A stretch of 64,000 nt of DNA, taken from the NCBI GenBank assembly GCA_002490705.1, contig DKUO01000046.1, forward strand, positions 175,302 through 239,301, in the 5' to 3' direction. Every line of letters starts with the position of its first letter. Position 1 is the first letter of the stretch. The position numbers and the translations under genes were made by a program. This DNA is from Lachnospiraceae bacterium UBA7202 (GTDB lineage: Bacteria; Bacillota; Clostridia; Lachnospirales; Lachnospiraceae). A model generated the notes under the pieces. It was not told the origin of the DNA. It saw nothing but the letters and a program-made list of their open reading frames with translations, and did not search any database. Shown piece after piece: positions 9,897-19,363 of this stretch.

Positions 9897-11078
9897 ATGA
9901 AAAAGATAATCTTGTATTTAAATGGTAGACCTGATAATGGAGGCTCTTATCAATATTGGATGGCAGTGTTGGAGGCACTGTCCTGTTTGAACAGGGAAAA
10001 ATATTATGTCAAGGTATATACAGAATATCAGACTTGGTGTGATACGGCGGAAAGGTTTCATATAGATTCCGTATTGCTGAAGAACAAGAGGATGTTTGTG
10101 GATGTGTATATGGAAAAAGCCTACCGAAGATTTCCAAACAAACTACTTCGAAGATTTTGCATTTTTTTTAACGATATGTATAAAAAACTGGCAAGGGAGA
10201 AAGCGGATCTTTTTATAGCTCAATGGGTGGATGGCGGAGGAGATATTGTTAATATTCCGTCGATTGTGCCAATTATGGATCTTATGCATCGATATGAACC
10301 CAGTTATGAGGAAGTGGCAGTTGAATACGAAGGAAGGGAAATAGAATTTCGGCATCAGTGTGAGGTGGCGGAAATTATTCTGGTAGATTCGGAAGTTGGC
10401 AAAAACCATGTGTTGGAATCATATGGGGAATACAGGGACGATCTGGCGGCACATATTAAAGTGCTACCGATGGTTCCGCCAGACTATATCTATCACCATG
10501 AGAAATTATTGCAGATACCATATGAAGTGTTTGAAAAGTATATCTTTTATCCTGCTCAGTTTTGGAGTCATAAAAATCATGCAAATCTGATTCGTGCGGT
10601 TGCGCAGTTGCGTGACAGGGGAATAATGGTGAATTTGATTTTTGTTGGATCTGAGCAGAATAATCGAAGTAATATTGAAGAGTTGATTCGTATGGAAGAA
10701 CTGGAGAGCCAGATAAAAATTTTGGGATATGTTTCTAACGATGAGATGGTATATTTGTATCAACATGCTAGAGCGATGGTGATGCCAACTTTTTTTGGGC
10801 CAACCAATATCCCGCCATTGGAGGGCTTTGCGCTTGGTTGTCCGGTGGCCACTTCCAGAATATATGGCCTTCCGGATCAGGTTGGAGATGCTGCGTTGCT
10901 ATTTGATCCACATTCTGTTGAGGAAATTGCGGATTGCGTTGAACGTCTTTGGACAGATGACGGACTATGTAAAGAGTTGATTATGAGAGGGAGAAAAAAG
11001 GCTAAAGAATGGGGACCGGAGAAGTATCAGAAGACGTTTATTAATATTATAGAAACATATTTTGCGGAACAATTATAA
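9897..11078 (+). CDS. GT4 family glycosyltransferase
   Basis: A 393-residue GT-B enzyme. The N-terminal domain begins KKIILYLNGRPDNGGSYQYWM. The C-terminal domain contains FYPAQFWSHKNH, ILGYVSNDEMVYLYQHA and PTFFGPTNIPPLEGFALGCPVATS, matching the donor-binding half of mannosyltransferase-like GT4 enzymes. The E of the PPLEGFALG segment matches the conserved glutamate of the family. No membrane segment is visible, so it is probably cytoplasmic or peripheral. It starts 4 bases after the cupin stop, suggesting coupled translation. Confidence 0.85.
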   Translation: MKKIILYLNGRPDNGGSYQYWMAVLEALSCLNREKYYVKVYTEYQTWCDTAERFHIDSVLLKNKRMFVDVYMEKAYRRFPNKLLRRFCIFFNDMYKKLAREKADLFIAQWVDGGGDIVNIPSIVPIMDLMHRYEPSYEEVAVEYEGREIEFRHQCEVAEIILVDSEVGKNHVLESYGEYRDDLAAHIKVLPMVPPDYIYHHEKLLQIPYEVFEKYIFYPAQFWSHKNHANLIRAVAQLRDRGIMVNLIFVGSEQNNRSNIEELIRMEELESQIKILGYVSNDEMVYLYQHARAMVMPTFFGPTNIPPLEGFALGCPVATSRIYGLPDQVGDAALLFDPHSVEEIADCVERLWTDDGLCKELIMRGRKKAKEWGPEKYQKTFINIIETYFAEQL

Positions 11079-11091
11079 TTTTGGAAAGGAT

Positions 11092-11868
11092 ATGATTGCC
11101 AAAATGGAGGTTTTTGGAAATTACGCATATTATTATAATTCATTTTATAAAGATAAGAATTATGCTGCTGAAGCAGATACGGTCAGTGCGTTGTTGAAAA
11201 GATATTCAGTCAGTGAGCCTGTTAGGGTGTTGGATATGGGATGCGGTACGGGGCGACATGATTTGGAGTTATTGAAACATGGTTATCAAATTCGTGGCAT
11301 AGATATCAGTGAAACAATGATAGAGATAGCAAAACGATGCTTAAATAGCACAAATGTGGATAGATTATCTTTTGAGGTGGGTGATATTCGCGCTTATCAT
11401 ACAGAGAATCCTTATGACAGTGTGATTTCATTATTTCATGTCATGAGTTATCAGACTGATAATGATGCTCTGCTTGGGGCCTTACAAACGGCTTCTGATG
11501 CACTGAATACGGGTGGAATTTTATTGTTTGATTCATGGTATGGACCGGGAGTGTTGTCGGACAAGCCAAGTGTAAGGGTCAAACAGGTTGAGGATGAACA
11601 AAATGTATTAATTCGTTATGCTGATCCGGTGTTGCATGCACAGGAAAATCTTGTGGATGTTAATTATAATGTGTTGGTTATAGATAAAAAGACAGGTGTG
11701 GCTCGACAAATAGAGGAGAGTCATGTGATGAGATATCTGTTTACCCCGGAAGTTACATTATTATTGAACATGGCAGGATTTGAACTGCTTGATTGTGTTG
11801 ATTGCAATACGTTGCATAAGGCAGATTATGATAGCTGGACAGCATATTTTATTGCCAGAAAAAGATAG
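11092..11868 (+). CDS. Class I SAM-dependent methyltransferase
   Basis: About 258 residues. Motif I is VLDMGCGTGRHDLELL, followed by the acidic strand RGIDISETMIEIA, a standard SAM-binding Rossmann core. The N-terminal YAYYYNSFYKDKNY segment is typical of small-molecule or sugar methyltransferases of this family. The frame is open back to a TTG at 11062 inside the previous gene. The ATG at 11092 follows AAGGA very closely and the ATG at 11104 is the next choice, so the start is uncertain by a few codons. It probably methylates a nucleotide sugar or nascent glycan. It overlaps no neighbour and precedes a DegT aminotransferase by 13 bases. Confidence 0.83.
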   Translation: MIAKMEVFGNYAYYYNSFYKDKNYAAEADTVSALLKRYSVSEPVRVLDMGCGTGRHDLELLKHGYQIRGIDISETMIEIAKRCLNSTNVDRLSFEVGDIRAYHTENPYDSVISLFHVMSYQTDNDALLGALQTASDALNTGGILLFDSWYGPGVLSDKPSVRVKQVEDEQNVLIRYADPVLHAQENLVDVNYNVLVIDKKTGVARQIEESHVMRYLFTPEVTLLLNMAGFELLDCVDCNTLHKADYDSWTAYFIARKR

Positions 11869-11881
11869 GAGATGTCATATT

Positions 11882-12997
11882 ATGGAGTTTATACCTGTAA
11901 ATACACCGTTGTTGGATGGGAACGAAAAAAAATATTTAGAGGAATGTATTGATACAGGATGGATATCCTCAGAAGGCGCATTCGTGAAGAGATTTGAAGA
12001 AGGGATTGCCGCTTATGTTGGAAGAAAATACGGCGTTGCTGTGTGCAATGGATCGGTGGCCTTAGATTTGGCAGTTGAGGCACTGCAGTTGCAAAAAGGT
12101 GATGAAGTGATAATGCCAACGTTTACTATCATTTCATGTGCGGCCGCTTTGGTTCGCAGAGGGGTCAAGCCGGTTCTCATAGATGCGGATCCTGTTACAT
12201 GGAATATGGATGTGTCGCAGATAGAGGATAAAATTACCGCGCATACAAAGGCGATTATGGTAGTGCATTTATATGGATTGCCGGTAAATATGGATGTGGT
12301 CAATGACATTGCCAAACGGCATCATTTGCATATCATTGAGGATGGTGCGGAAGCGCACGGATTGGAGTATAAAGGCAAAAAATGCGGCGGATTTGGGACA
12401 ATTAGCATATTGAGTTTTTATCCTAATAAACATATTACGACAGGCGAAGGGGGAATGGTGCTGACAGATGATGAGACATTGAAAGAACGGTGTGTATCTT
12501 TTAGAAATTTATGTCATTCCAAGGAACGACGTTTTTACCATGAAGATCTTGGATATAATTTTCGTATGTCAAATATACAGGCTGCAGTTGGCGTTGCACA
12601 GCTCGAACGGATAGAAGAACATTTAGAAAAAAAACGTGCATTGGGACAGGCGTATCAAGAAGAGTTAAACGGGATTTCAAAACTCCAATTGCCCGTATCC
12701 GAAACAGAATATGCGCAAAATCTGTACTGGGTGTTCGGAATGGTTTTGGATCAGGGAGTACCTTTTGATGCGATAGGTGCGATGGAGCGGTTGGCTGATA
12801 GAGGAGTAGGATGCAGACCATTTTTTTATCCTATGCATTTACAGCCGGTGTTTCGCAAGATGGGATTGTTTGTGGGTGAAAGCTATCCTATCGCGGAAAG
12901 ACTGGGAGAACGGGGATTTTATGTGCCGAGTGGTTTGGGTGTGACAGAAGAGCAGATTCAATATATAGCGGAACAAATAAAAGAGATATTAGGGTGA
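11882..12997 (+). CDS. DegT/DnrJ/EryC1/StrS aminotransferase, perosamine synthase-like
   Basis: A 371-residue PLP enzyme of the sugar aminotransferase family. The start IPVNTPLLDGNEKKYL and the segment DTGWISSEGAFVKRFE match GDP-perosamine synthase-type proteins. The PLP lysine is K183 in SFYPNKHITTGEGG. EDGAEAHG and the glycine-rich NGSVALDLA cofactor loop are also present. It would aminate a 4-keto-6-deoxy nucleotide sugar; no 4,6-dehydratase gene is visible in this window, so the substrate must be supplied elsewhere. The frame is open upstream to 11780, but the family start and the GGAG site support the ATG at 11882. Confidence 0.9.
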   Translation: MEFIPVNTPLLDGNEKKYLEECIDTGWISSEGAFVKRFEEGIAAYVGRKYGVAVCNGSVALDLAVEALQLQKGDEVIMPTFTIISCAAALVRRGVKPVLIDADPVTWNMDVSQIEDKITAHTKAIMVVHLYGLPVNMDVVNDIAKRHHLHIIEDGAEAHGLEYKGKKCGGFGTISILSFYPNKHITTGEGGMVLTDDETLKERCVSFRNLCHSKERRFYHEDLGYNFRMSNIQAAVGVAQLERIEEHLEKKRALGQAYQEELNGISKLQLPVSETEYAQNLYWVFGMVLDQGVPFDAIGAMERLADRGVGCRPFFYPMHLQPVFRKMGLFVGESYPIAERLGERGFYVPSGLGVTEEQIQYIAEQIKEILG

Positions 12998-13114
12998 AGA
13001 ATAATTACTGGCTGAAAGTATCATGATGGAGTTAAAATGGAGTATGTGGGAATTGGACAAGCCAGTGCTTGATGTAGCAGATGGTAAGAGGATGAGACAA
13101 GGAAGATTAGAGAT

Positions 13115-14107
13115 ATGCAGTTAGAGAATGTATCCAGAAGAAAATGGCTGTATTATGAATTGAAATATTATGCCAGAACAAATTTTAGTAGATTAAACGA
13201 ATCGAAAACATTTGTATCAAAATATTTAGGTAGGAATATATTGTCCATAAAAAGTACTAATGAATTATTGTATAAAAAGATAATGGAAAATAAACCATTC
13301 TGGGGAGGAAGAATTGGTGGAAATGAAATGAGCATGATTGCACATTTTATTAGGCATCAGTTGTTTCCGATAAGGACGGATGCACGGGAGCAGGTACTGC
13401 ATAATTTGTATTTTGAAGCTGGTTTTTTCCCGGAGGATTTAGATAAAGGAGAACAATTTGTTGATTTGATGTTGGATTGTGTGAGAGATATTGATTTGAT
13501 AGGTGTATGGAACAGGTATATGGAAGAATGGCTGTTGGCGGAATTTGCACCTGATGTATGTATATCACATATATCATATCTACAGCCTTGGATGGTGGCG
13601 GATTTGGAGGAAAATGTGAAACCATGGACTGCGGCTTTAATGGGAAAGAAGGTTCTGGTTATTCATCCTTTTGCCGCTTCAATTATGAATCAATATACAC
13701 AAAATCGAGCTAAAATATTTTGTAACTTACCAATGGAAGATGTGCTTCCGGATTTTGAATTAAAGACAATAAAGGCAGTACAGACTATTGGGAATAATAC
13801 TTCTGGATTTCAGGATTGGTTCGCAGCGTTGGACGATATGGTAAACGAATGCAGAATGATAGATTTTGATGTGGCGATTATTGGATGTGGTGCATATGGA
13901 TTTCCCTTAGCCGCGGAGATTAAGCGAATGGGGAAAATAGCGATACATCTGGGCGGTGTTACGCAGCTATTGTTTGGTGTTCGCGGAAATCGGTGGGATG
14001 GGTATGGTGGTGTATTTAAAAAAATGATGAACGAACATTGGGTACGACCTTCGGAAAATGAAAGAATAAAAGACGCGAATAAGGTGGAGAATGCTTGCTA
14101 CTGGTAG
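13115..14107 (+). CDS. Possible GT-D-fold glycosyltransferase (uncertain)
   Basis: A 330-residue soluble protein with no transmembrane segment. Residues ~60-75 read FWGGRIGGNEMSMIA, reminiscent of the R-x-G-x-x-E motif of GT-D (DUF1792-like) glycosyltransferases. A C-terminal stretch, IIGCGAYGFPLAAEIKRMG followed by AIHLGG and FGVRGNRW, fits the Rossmann-like second half of that fold. I do not recognise it confidently. The location between an aminotransferase and a methyltransferase, surrounded by glycosyltransferases, makes a sugar-transfer role plausible. The ATG is preceded by GGAAGA. The 117 bases before it hold only a 33-codon open frame. Confidence 0.45.
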   Translation: MQLENVSRRKWLYYELKYYARTNFSRLNESKTFVSKYLGRNILSIKSTNELLYKKIMENKPFWGGRIGGNEMSMIAHFIRHQLFPIRTDAREQVLHNLYFEAGFFPEDLDKGEQFVDLMLDCVRDIDLIGVWNRYMEEWLLAEFAPDVCISHISYLQPWMVADLEENVKPWTAALMGKKVLVIHPFAASIMNQYTQNRAKIFCNLPMEDVLPDFELKTIKAVQTIGNNTSGFQDWFAALDDMVNECRMIDFDVAIIGCGAYGFPLAAEIKRMGKIAIHLGGVTQLLFGVRGNRWDGYGGVFKKMMNEHWVRPSENERIKDANKVENACYW

Positions 14108-14129
14108 AAGTAAGGAAGGAGTTAGATGA

Positions 14130-15539
14130 ATGGTAATAAAATCAAGTGAAGTCCAGTGGCTGACGCGTCACACGATGGATCCGTTAGGAGAAGTTTTCCG
14201 TTATGAAAACAGGATATTTAGAATCATCAATGATGAGAAAAGAGAATATGTAATAGATTTATTTAATAAAGGGATTATGAAAGAAATGATCGAAAAGGGA
14301 TTCTTTGTTAATACGTGGATTAATGAAGACGTCAGGATTGAAGGGAGAGAGAACTCTCTGGTACTTGAGCATAGCGTAGTACCGCATCTTTCCGTTCGAT
14401 ATGAGTGGTCGGTCAATATGTTTATTGAGCTTAGAACAATGATAGCAAGATTTAGTATATGGCTTTTACAGCATGGTTATGAGTTGTTAGACTGTCATGC
14501 TTGGAATGTAGCTTTTATCGGATGTAAACCGATTTATATGGACTTGGGAAGCATTGTGCCAAGTAATTCTTGTGGGTTGACAGGATGGCGGATTTTTAAA
14601 AACGAGTGGGTGGATAGACTAAGGTGGATAGAACAGCAACGTATGGATGACAAACTGTTCAGAGCATTGAATTTTTCGGGCATGGTATTACAATCCGAAA
14701 ATATATCCGGATTAATTGGATCACATAAAGCAAAAATTGAGGACATTATCGAATATAGGCTATATGATAATTCAATAAAAAGTCCCCGAAAAATAATCGA
14801 ATTTGCCGCGAATACGTGCAGAAATATATTAAAAATTGACAATGAAAAGACGAACAAATATAAAATAAGGCGATATAGGAAGTATGCTGAGTTCAAGCGG
14901 ATACAATGTAAAGACGGGATGCGGAGCAGTTATTCTGACCAGGGAGTTGAAGGAAAGCAAATTATAAATGATGAGCGATTCTCTTTTTATGTATCACTTA
15001 TCAAAAACTTAAAGGAAAAGGATAATATAAAAACGTCTTTTGAAATTGCTGGTAATGCAGGTCTGTTATCACAGTTATTATTGGAACATGATATAGTAGA
15101 GCATGCGTGCGTTTCAGATTATGATGTGAAGGCAATAGATAATGGGTTTTTGCGTTGCAGGGACAATGAAAATGTTAAGAAAAAAATATCATTTGCTGTT
15201 ATAGATATTATGTCAACCATAGAGAATATTACAAATATATCGTATCAGAGGTATAAAAGTGATATTGTGATAGCATTAGCAGTTACGAACCATTTAATAT
15301 TGACCCAGAATGTAAAATTATCGGTTATTGTTGATATATTGGAAAGATATACAAAAAAATATGTAGTCGTTGAGTTTATGCCACTGGGGCTGTGGGCAGG
15401 AGATGATGAAAATTGTCCGCCAATTCCAAAATGGTATACTTTTGAGTGGTTTCTTGATGGGTTAAAAACAAAGTTTGATATAGTGGTGGTTGAACAGATC
15501 AGTAAAAATCGAATTTGTGTTTTGGGGCAGCGAAAATAA
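14130..15539 (+). CDS. Two-domain protein: kinase-like N-terminus and SAM methyltransferase C-terminus
   Basis: A 469-residue protein. Its first half carries GYELLDCHAWNVAFIG followed by PIYMDLGSI, resembling the catalytic loop (H-x-x-N) and the metal-binding D-x-G of aminoglycoside-phosphotransferase/protein-kinase folds. The second half has SFEIAGNAGLLSQLLLEH, a degenerate SAM motif I, then the acidic strand VSDYDVKAID and a later FAVIDIM. A similar layout occurs in NoeA-like nodulation methyltransferases. The glycine motif is weaker than usual (G-N-A-G). A glycan phosphorylation or methylation role is inferred from context only. It lies 22 bases after its upstream neighbour. Confidence 0.55.
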   Translation: MVIKSSEVQWLTRHTMDPLGEVFRYENRIFRIINDEKREYVIDLFNKGIMKEMIEKGFFVNTWINEDVRIEGRENSLVLEHSVVPHLSVRYEWSVNMFIELRTMIARFSIWLLQHGYELLDCHAWNVAFIGCKPIYMDLGSIVPSNSCGLTGWRIFKNEWVDRLRWIEQQRMDDKLFRALNFSGMVLQSENISGLIGSHKAKIEDIIEYRLYDNSIKSPRKIIEFAANTCRNILKIDNEKTNKYKIRRYRKYAEFKRIQCKDGMRSSYSDQGVEGKQIINDERFSFYVSLIKNLKEKDNIKTSFEIAGNAGLLSQLLLEHDIVEHACVSDYDVKAIDNGFLRCRDNENVKKKISFAVIDIMSTIENITNISYQRYKSDIVIALAVTNHLILTQNVKLSVIVDILERYTKKYVVVEFMPLGLWAGDDENCPPIPKWYTFEWFLDGLKTKFDIVVVEQISKNRICVLGQRK

Positions 15540-15578
15540 GGCGATTCGGATAGCGTGAACTAGTTGGAGCAGAGAGTT

Positions 15579-16454
15579 ATGGAGATCAAAATATCGGTAG
15601 TTATACCAACGTATAACAGAGAAAAAACAATTAAAAGATGTATTTTTTCTATTCTGAAACAGACTCAAAAACCTTTTGAGATTATCGTAGTAGATGATGG
15701 CTCTACAGATAGAACGACAGAATTGGTTGAATCTTTGAACGATGAATCAATTAGGCTAATAAGACAAAATCATAAAGGCGCTCAAGTGGCAAGAAATATG
15801 GGGATATTAAATGCAAGAGGAAATTATATTGCATTTCTGGATTCTGATGATGAGTGGATGCCGAACTGCGTAGAGACATACTTAAAATGTTTGGCAGATG
15901 GAAATGAGAACAAGGTTTTATTCGCTGACTGCTATGTGTTAAATGAAGTAAAAAATGAAACAAAGATATGGAGGCTGCCGGGAAAAAGCGGGAATGTATA
16001 TGGATTTCTTTTAGCACAGGCAGGACCGATGTTTCAAGGAATGTTGGCGCCTAAGGATGCGTTGATTAAAGCTGGATTATTAGATGAGCATGTAGTTGCT
16101 TTTCAGGAGTGGGATACGGCAATTGCCTTGTCGAAGGAAAATAGGTTTGTTCATATTAAACGGCCGCTTTTTATTTATCATATGCATGAGGGGGATACAA
16201 TTTCTAAAAGTAAAAAGGCGGGAATAGAAGGGTATGATTATATTGTCACAAAATATAAGAATGAGATTGTTCGGGAAAACGGATATTATTGTTTGTGCCA
16301 ACATTATAGGGCATTAATAGGGCAAAGTAAGGGACAACAGGGGATTTATAAGATAAAATTTGGCGTTATATATCGATTTTTAGCTTTATCGGCTTTCTTA
16401 CAGCATGTAATCCGCTGGGTGGCGAAAAATTTAATAGCCCAAAATTCGTTTTAG
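15579..16454 (+). CDS. GT2 family glycosyltransferase
   Basis: A 291-residue GT2 enzyme. It has ISVVIPTYNRE at residues 5-15, IIVVDDGSTDRT at 35-46, NHKGAQVARNMG at 64-75 and DSDDEWMP at 88-95, so all expected GT-A donor-binding elements are present. The acceptor region contains FQEWDTAIAL, where the ED/EWD acidic pair is expected. A TTG at 15564 is in frame, but the ATG at 15579 has a GGAG site 9 bases upstream and gives the normal family N-terminus. The C-terminal tail is basic and hydrophobic. Confidence 0.87.
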   Translation: MEIKISVVIPTYNREKTIKRCIFSILKQTQKPFEIIVVDDGSTDRTTELVESLNDESIRLIRQNHKGAQVARNMGILNARGNYIAFLDSDDEWMPNCVETYLKCLADGNENKVLFADCYVLNEVKNETKIWRLPGKSGNVYGFLLAQAGPMFQGMLAPKDALIKAGLLDEHVVAFQEWDTAIALSKENRFVHIKRPLFIYHMHEGDTISKSKKAGIEGYDYIVTKYKNEIVRENGYYCLCQHYRALIGQSKGQQGIYKIKFGVIYRFLALSAFLQHVIRWVAKNLIAQNSF

Positions 16455-16471
16455 AACAGGGAGATGCTTAA

Positions 16472-18193
16472 ATGAAAGATATTAGGAAAAAATGCTGGGT
16501 ATATTTGTTTATTTTCATATTACAGATTTTAAATATAATATATTGGGCTAATGTCAAGACGAATTTTTATATAGATGAGTTGTATTCGCTGGGATATGCA
16601 AGCATCTTTGCGGGTACAGGAGATACGGCACAGTATATTACGACAAGTCCTGAATGGCAGTTGAATGAATGGGTGGACAATTCTGCCTTTAAGAAATATC
16701 TTCTTGTATCTAACCAAGAACAGATTTTTCGCTTGTCTTTTCCTGTGGCGATACATAAACTGCTGGCAGGATCAAATTATGATGGATTGTTGAATATTGC
16801 GGAGTCTGTTGCAGGATGTGATAATGTTTCGGTATGGCCCAGCGTCATGTTAAATATCTTGTTTTTTGCTGTTGCAGAAACTGCACTTTTGGCGTTGATG
16901 CGGAAATTGAAGATGGAGACTTGGTCACAATATCTTGCGTTGGCAATGTTCGGTTTTTCGGGTTATATAATTAGCTGCGTAATTTATATCCGGTTCTATA
17001 TGCTTGTGATTATGTATCTTTTATTGATACTTAATCTTTTCTTTACTGTATGGCGCAGTAATGGCTTAAAATGTTTTGTCTTGGCTGAAATGGGGATTTT
17101 TGCGTTGGCATATTTATCCTATAAGAATTCTGAATTAACTGTTCCGTATTTTGGAGCGATTTCTCTTTGCTTTATAATTGCTTTATTAATGGCTAAAAAA
17201 TGGAAACGGTTGGTCTCTTATACTATGATCTGTATATGTGGTGTTGCTTGGTTTTTTTTTAGGACAGATTATTTGCATATATTGTTTCATGCTACAGATT
17301 ATTCTGTGAAAAACAGCAATGTGGCTGTAAAGACAAGCGTAAGAATAGCCCAGGCATCTATATGGGATATAAAATCCTATGTATGTTGGGTGGCGGAGCT
17401 GTTTTCGGACTATTATTTTGGGAATTACATGATTGTTTTGGCGGCAGTTATTGTTCTTATGGCTTATTCAATATGGAAATGTAGTTATAGAAAAAGGGAT
17501 AATTTGAATAAAAGGTCTAGCTTTAAAATAAGTATTTGCACTGTTGGATTAAATCAAGAGACAGGATTTGCGTGTGTGCTTTTAGGCGCAGCGCTGCTTT
17601 ATACAATATTTACGGCTCTGGCAGGTTTTAGTACATGGAGATATTATTGTTTTGGATTTGTGACTCTTATTATTGTTTTCTGGTATATGTTAGATCGAAT
17701 TATAAAAAAACCTGTATTAGGGGAAGCGAAGACCGGATGGTATATTATTTTGACCGTTTTTGTGATTGCCAGTATACTTACCCCATTTAAAACAAGAAAT
17801 GTGCAATATGTCTATGAAGAAGATGAGGAGCTGAAAAACTGTATTGAACAATATAAGGATATGGATACTATTCTTGTTTGTTCTGTGGATGCGCCAGATG
17901 AGTTTCTTCTGCGCCATGATGTATATGACTGTGTTAATCAGATGTCTGAGAATTCACGAATATATGCCATTGATATTGCGGAGTACACATACGATAGCGT
18001 AGATTTTCCGGGCATGTTTGTGCTCTGGAGCCATTATCGGACAGATATTTCCGGCATGATGGATGATTTGACGGAATATGGGTATGAGATTGAGAGCCTT
18101 GGTACGAACCATGTATCGCAGGTATATGTATGCAGGGTAAATGAAAACGCTAATTTTCTGTCTACGTCAGGAAAAATAGAAAGTAAAAAATGA
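16472..18193 (+). CDS. GT-C glycosyltransferase (GT39/ArnT-like)
   Basis: A 573-residue polytopic membrane protein. One N-terminal transmembrane helix is followed at once by NFYIDELYSLGYA. D35-E36 in this first extracytoplasmic loop correspond to the acidic catalytic motif of GT-C enzymes that use polyprenyl-phosphate sugars. Around ten further hydrophobic segments follow, then a soluble C-terminal region of ~130 residues. It likely transfers a sugar on the outer face of the membrane from a donor made by a GtrB-like protein. GGGAG precedes the ATG. The stop at 18191-18193 is followed directly by the next gene. Confidence 0.75.
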   Translation: MKDIRKKCWVYLFIFILQILNIIYWANVKTNFYIDELYSLGYASIFAGTGDTAQYITTSPEWQLNEWVDNSAFKKYLLVSNQEQIFRLSFPVAIHKLLAGSNYDGLLNIAESVAGCDNVSVWPSVMLNILFFAVAETALLALMRKLKMETWSQYLALAMFGFSGYIISCVIYIRFYMLVIMYLLLILNLFFTVWRSNGLKCFVLAEMGIFALAYLSYKNSELTVPYFGAISLCFIIALLMAKKWKRLVSYTMICICGVAWFFFRTDYLHILFHATDYSVKNSNVAVKTSVRIAQASIWDIKSYVCWVAELFSDYYFGNYMIVLAAVIVLMAYSIWKCSYRKRDNLNKRSSFKISICTVGLNQETGFACVLLGAALLYTIFTALAGFSTWRYYCFGFVTLIIVFWYMLDRIIKKPVLGEAKTGWYIILTVFVIASILTPFKTRNVQYVYEEDEELKNCIEQYKDMDTILVCSVDAPDEFLLRHDVYDCVNQMSENSRIYAIDIAEYTYDSVDFPGMFVLWSHYRTDISGMMDDLTEYGYEIESLGTNHVSQVYVCRVNENANFLSTSGKIESKK

Positions 18194-18194
18194 T

Positions 18195-19346
18195 ATGTGT
18201 AAAAGAGATAAATTGAACGTGTTAATGATGGTAAGCTGGTACGGCCCAAAGGCGGACAAACTTTTCGGGGGAAATTTTCACTATGAACAGGCGAGAAGTT
18301 TAAATAAATTTTGCAACTGTGCCATTTACTATCCCTATGACAAAACGCTGAAAGAGGATGTATATAGTGGTATAGATTGGGGAATCAGGACCTACCGCTC
18401 TAAATATGCATTAGAAAAGAAAGTGAGAAATCGCGTTTGCATGGTAAAAGCCATGAGACTCATTGTAAAAGAGTTTCATCCTGATATCATACATGGGAAT
18501 GTTGCGACAGAGGTTGGACGTTTTGCTATTATACTGGGAAAGCTTTTTCATATACCGGTAATGATATCCGAGCATTCTGCGGTGGAAGCCTCTGGCGTGC
18601 GCACGTTTCCGCATCATATGTATGCGAACTTCGTGTATAAGTTTAGTGAGTATAATTCCTGTGTGTCGGACAGACTTACGGGGCAACTGAGGGAGATATT
18701 TCCCAGATATCGATTTCACACTATTTATAATGGAATACCGGCTGCAAATATTTATAAAGAGGATGAAGGACAGGGAGAGAAATATCGGGATTCAGGGATG
18801 ATAAATGCTTCCATTGTGGCGGGATACTATGATCAGAACATCAAGGGACTGCAATTCTTACTGCCTGCGATCAAAAAAATTGTGAATGAAGGGGAGAAGA
18901 TATGTTTTCATTTTGTCGGCGGTGGAACATATCTTGACTATTACAAAAATATGGCAGTGGAACTGGGGATACAAAGTTCCTGTGTGTTTTATGGAGAATG
19001 TGATAAGAAAGAAGTCTATCAGATTATCTCCGAGATGGATTTTATGATTTCAGCGAGTGTTTTTGAATCTTTTGGATGTTCCATAGCGGAGGGAATGATG
19101 CTTGGTAAGCCTGCCGTAGCGACTAAATGCGGCGGTTTGGAGTCTATTGTGAATGCCGATACAGGAATATTGGTTGGAATAAAAAGTGTGGATGAATTGT
19201 ATCGGGGCATCAAACAGATGATAAGAAGTTATCAGGATTTTTCGGAAAAGAAGTTGAAGGATTATGCTTTAAAAAAGTTTGAAGTAGATAACATAAGCAG
19301 ACAATATATGAAAGTATATGAGAAAATACTTTCAAAGAAGAGATAG
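18195..19346 (+). CDS. GT4 family glycosyltransferase
   Basis: A 383-residue GT-B enzyme. The N-terminal domain begins LNVLMMVSWYGPKADKLFGGNFHYEQA. The linker contains ISEHSAVEAS and IYNGI. The donor domain contains YGECDKKEVYQIISEMDF and ASVFESFGCSIAEGMMLGKPAVATKCGGLES, including the E-x7-E motif of retaining GT4 enzymes. It has no signal or membrane segment. The start is one base after the preceding stop, so translation is very likely coupled. Confidence 0.88.
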   Translation: MCKRDKLNVLMMVSWYGPKADKLFGGNFHYEQARSLNKFCNCAIYYPYDKTLKEDVYSGIDWGIRTYRSKYALEKKVRNRVCMVKAMRLIVKEFHPDIIHGNVATEVGRFAIILGKLFHIPVMISEHSAVEASGVRTFPHHMYANFVYKFSEYNSCVSDRLTGQLREIFPRYRFHTIYNGIPAANIYKEDEGQGEKYRDSGMINASIVAGYYDQNIKGLQFLLPAIKKIVNEGEKICFHFVGGGTYLDYYKNMAVELGIQSSCVFYGECDKKEVYQIISEMDFMISASVFESFGCSIAEGMMLGKPAVATKCGGLESIVNADTGILVGIKSVDELYRGIKQMIRSYQDFSEKKLKDYALKKFEVDNISRQYMKVYEKILSKKR

Positions 19347-19363
19347 GGGCTTGAGGAAGAAAA

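Noticed and set aside
13023..13124. 33-codon open frame between the aminotransferase and the gene at 13115
   Set aside because: Very short, without a convincing ribosome site or recognisable sequence, and it overlaps the next start.
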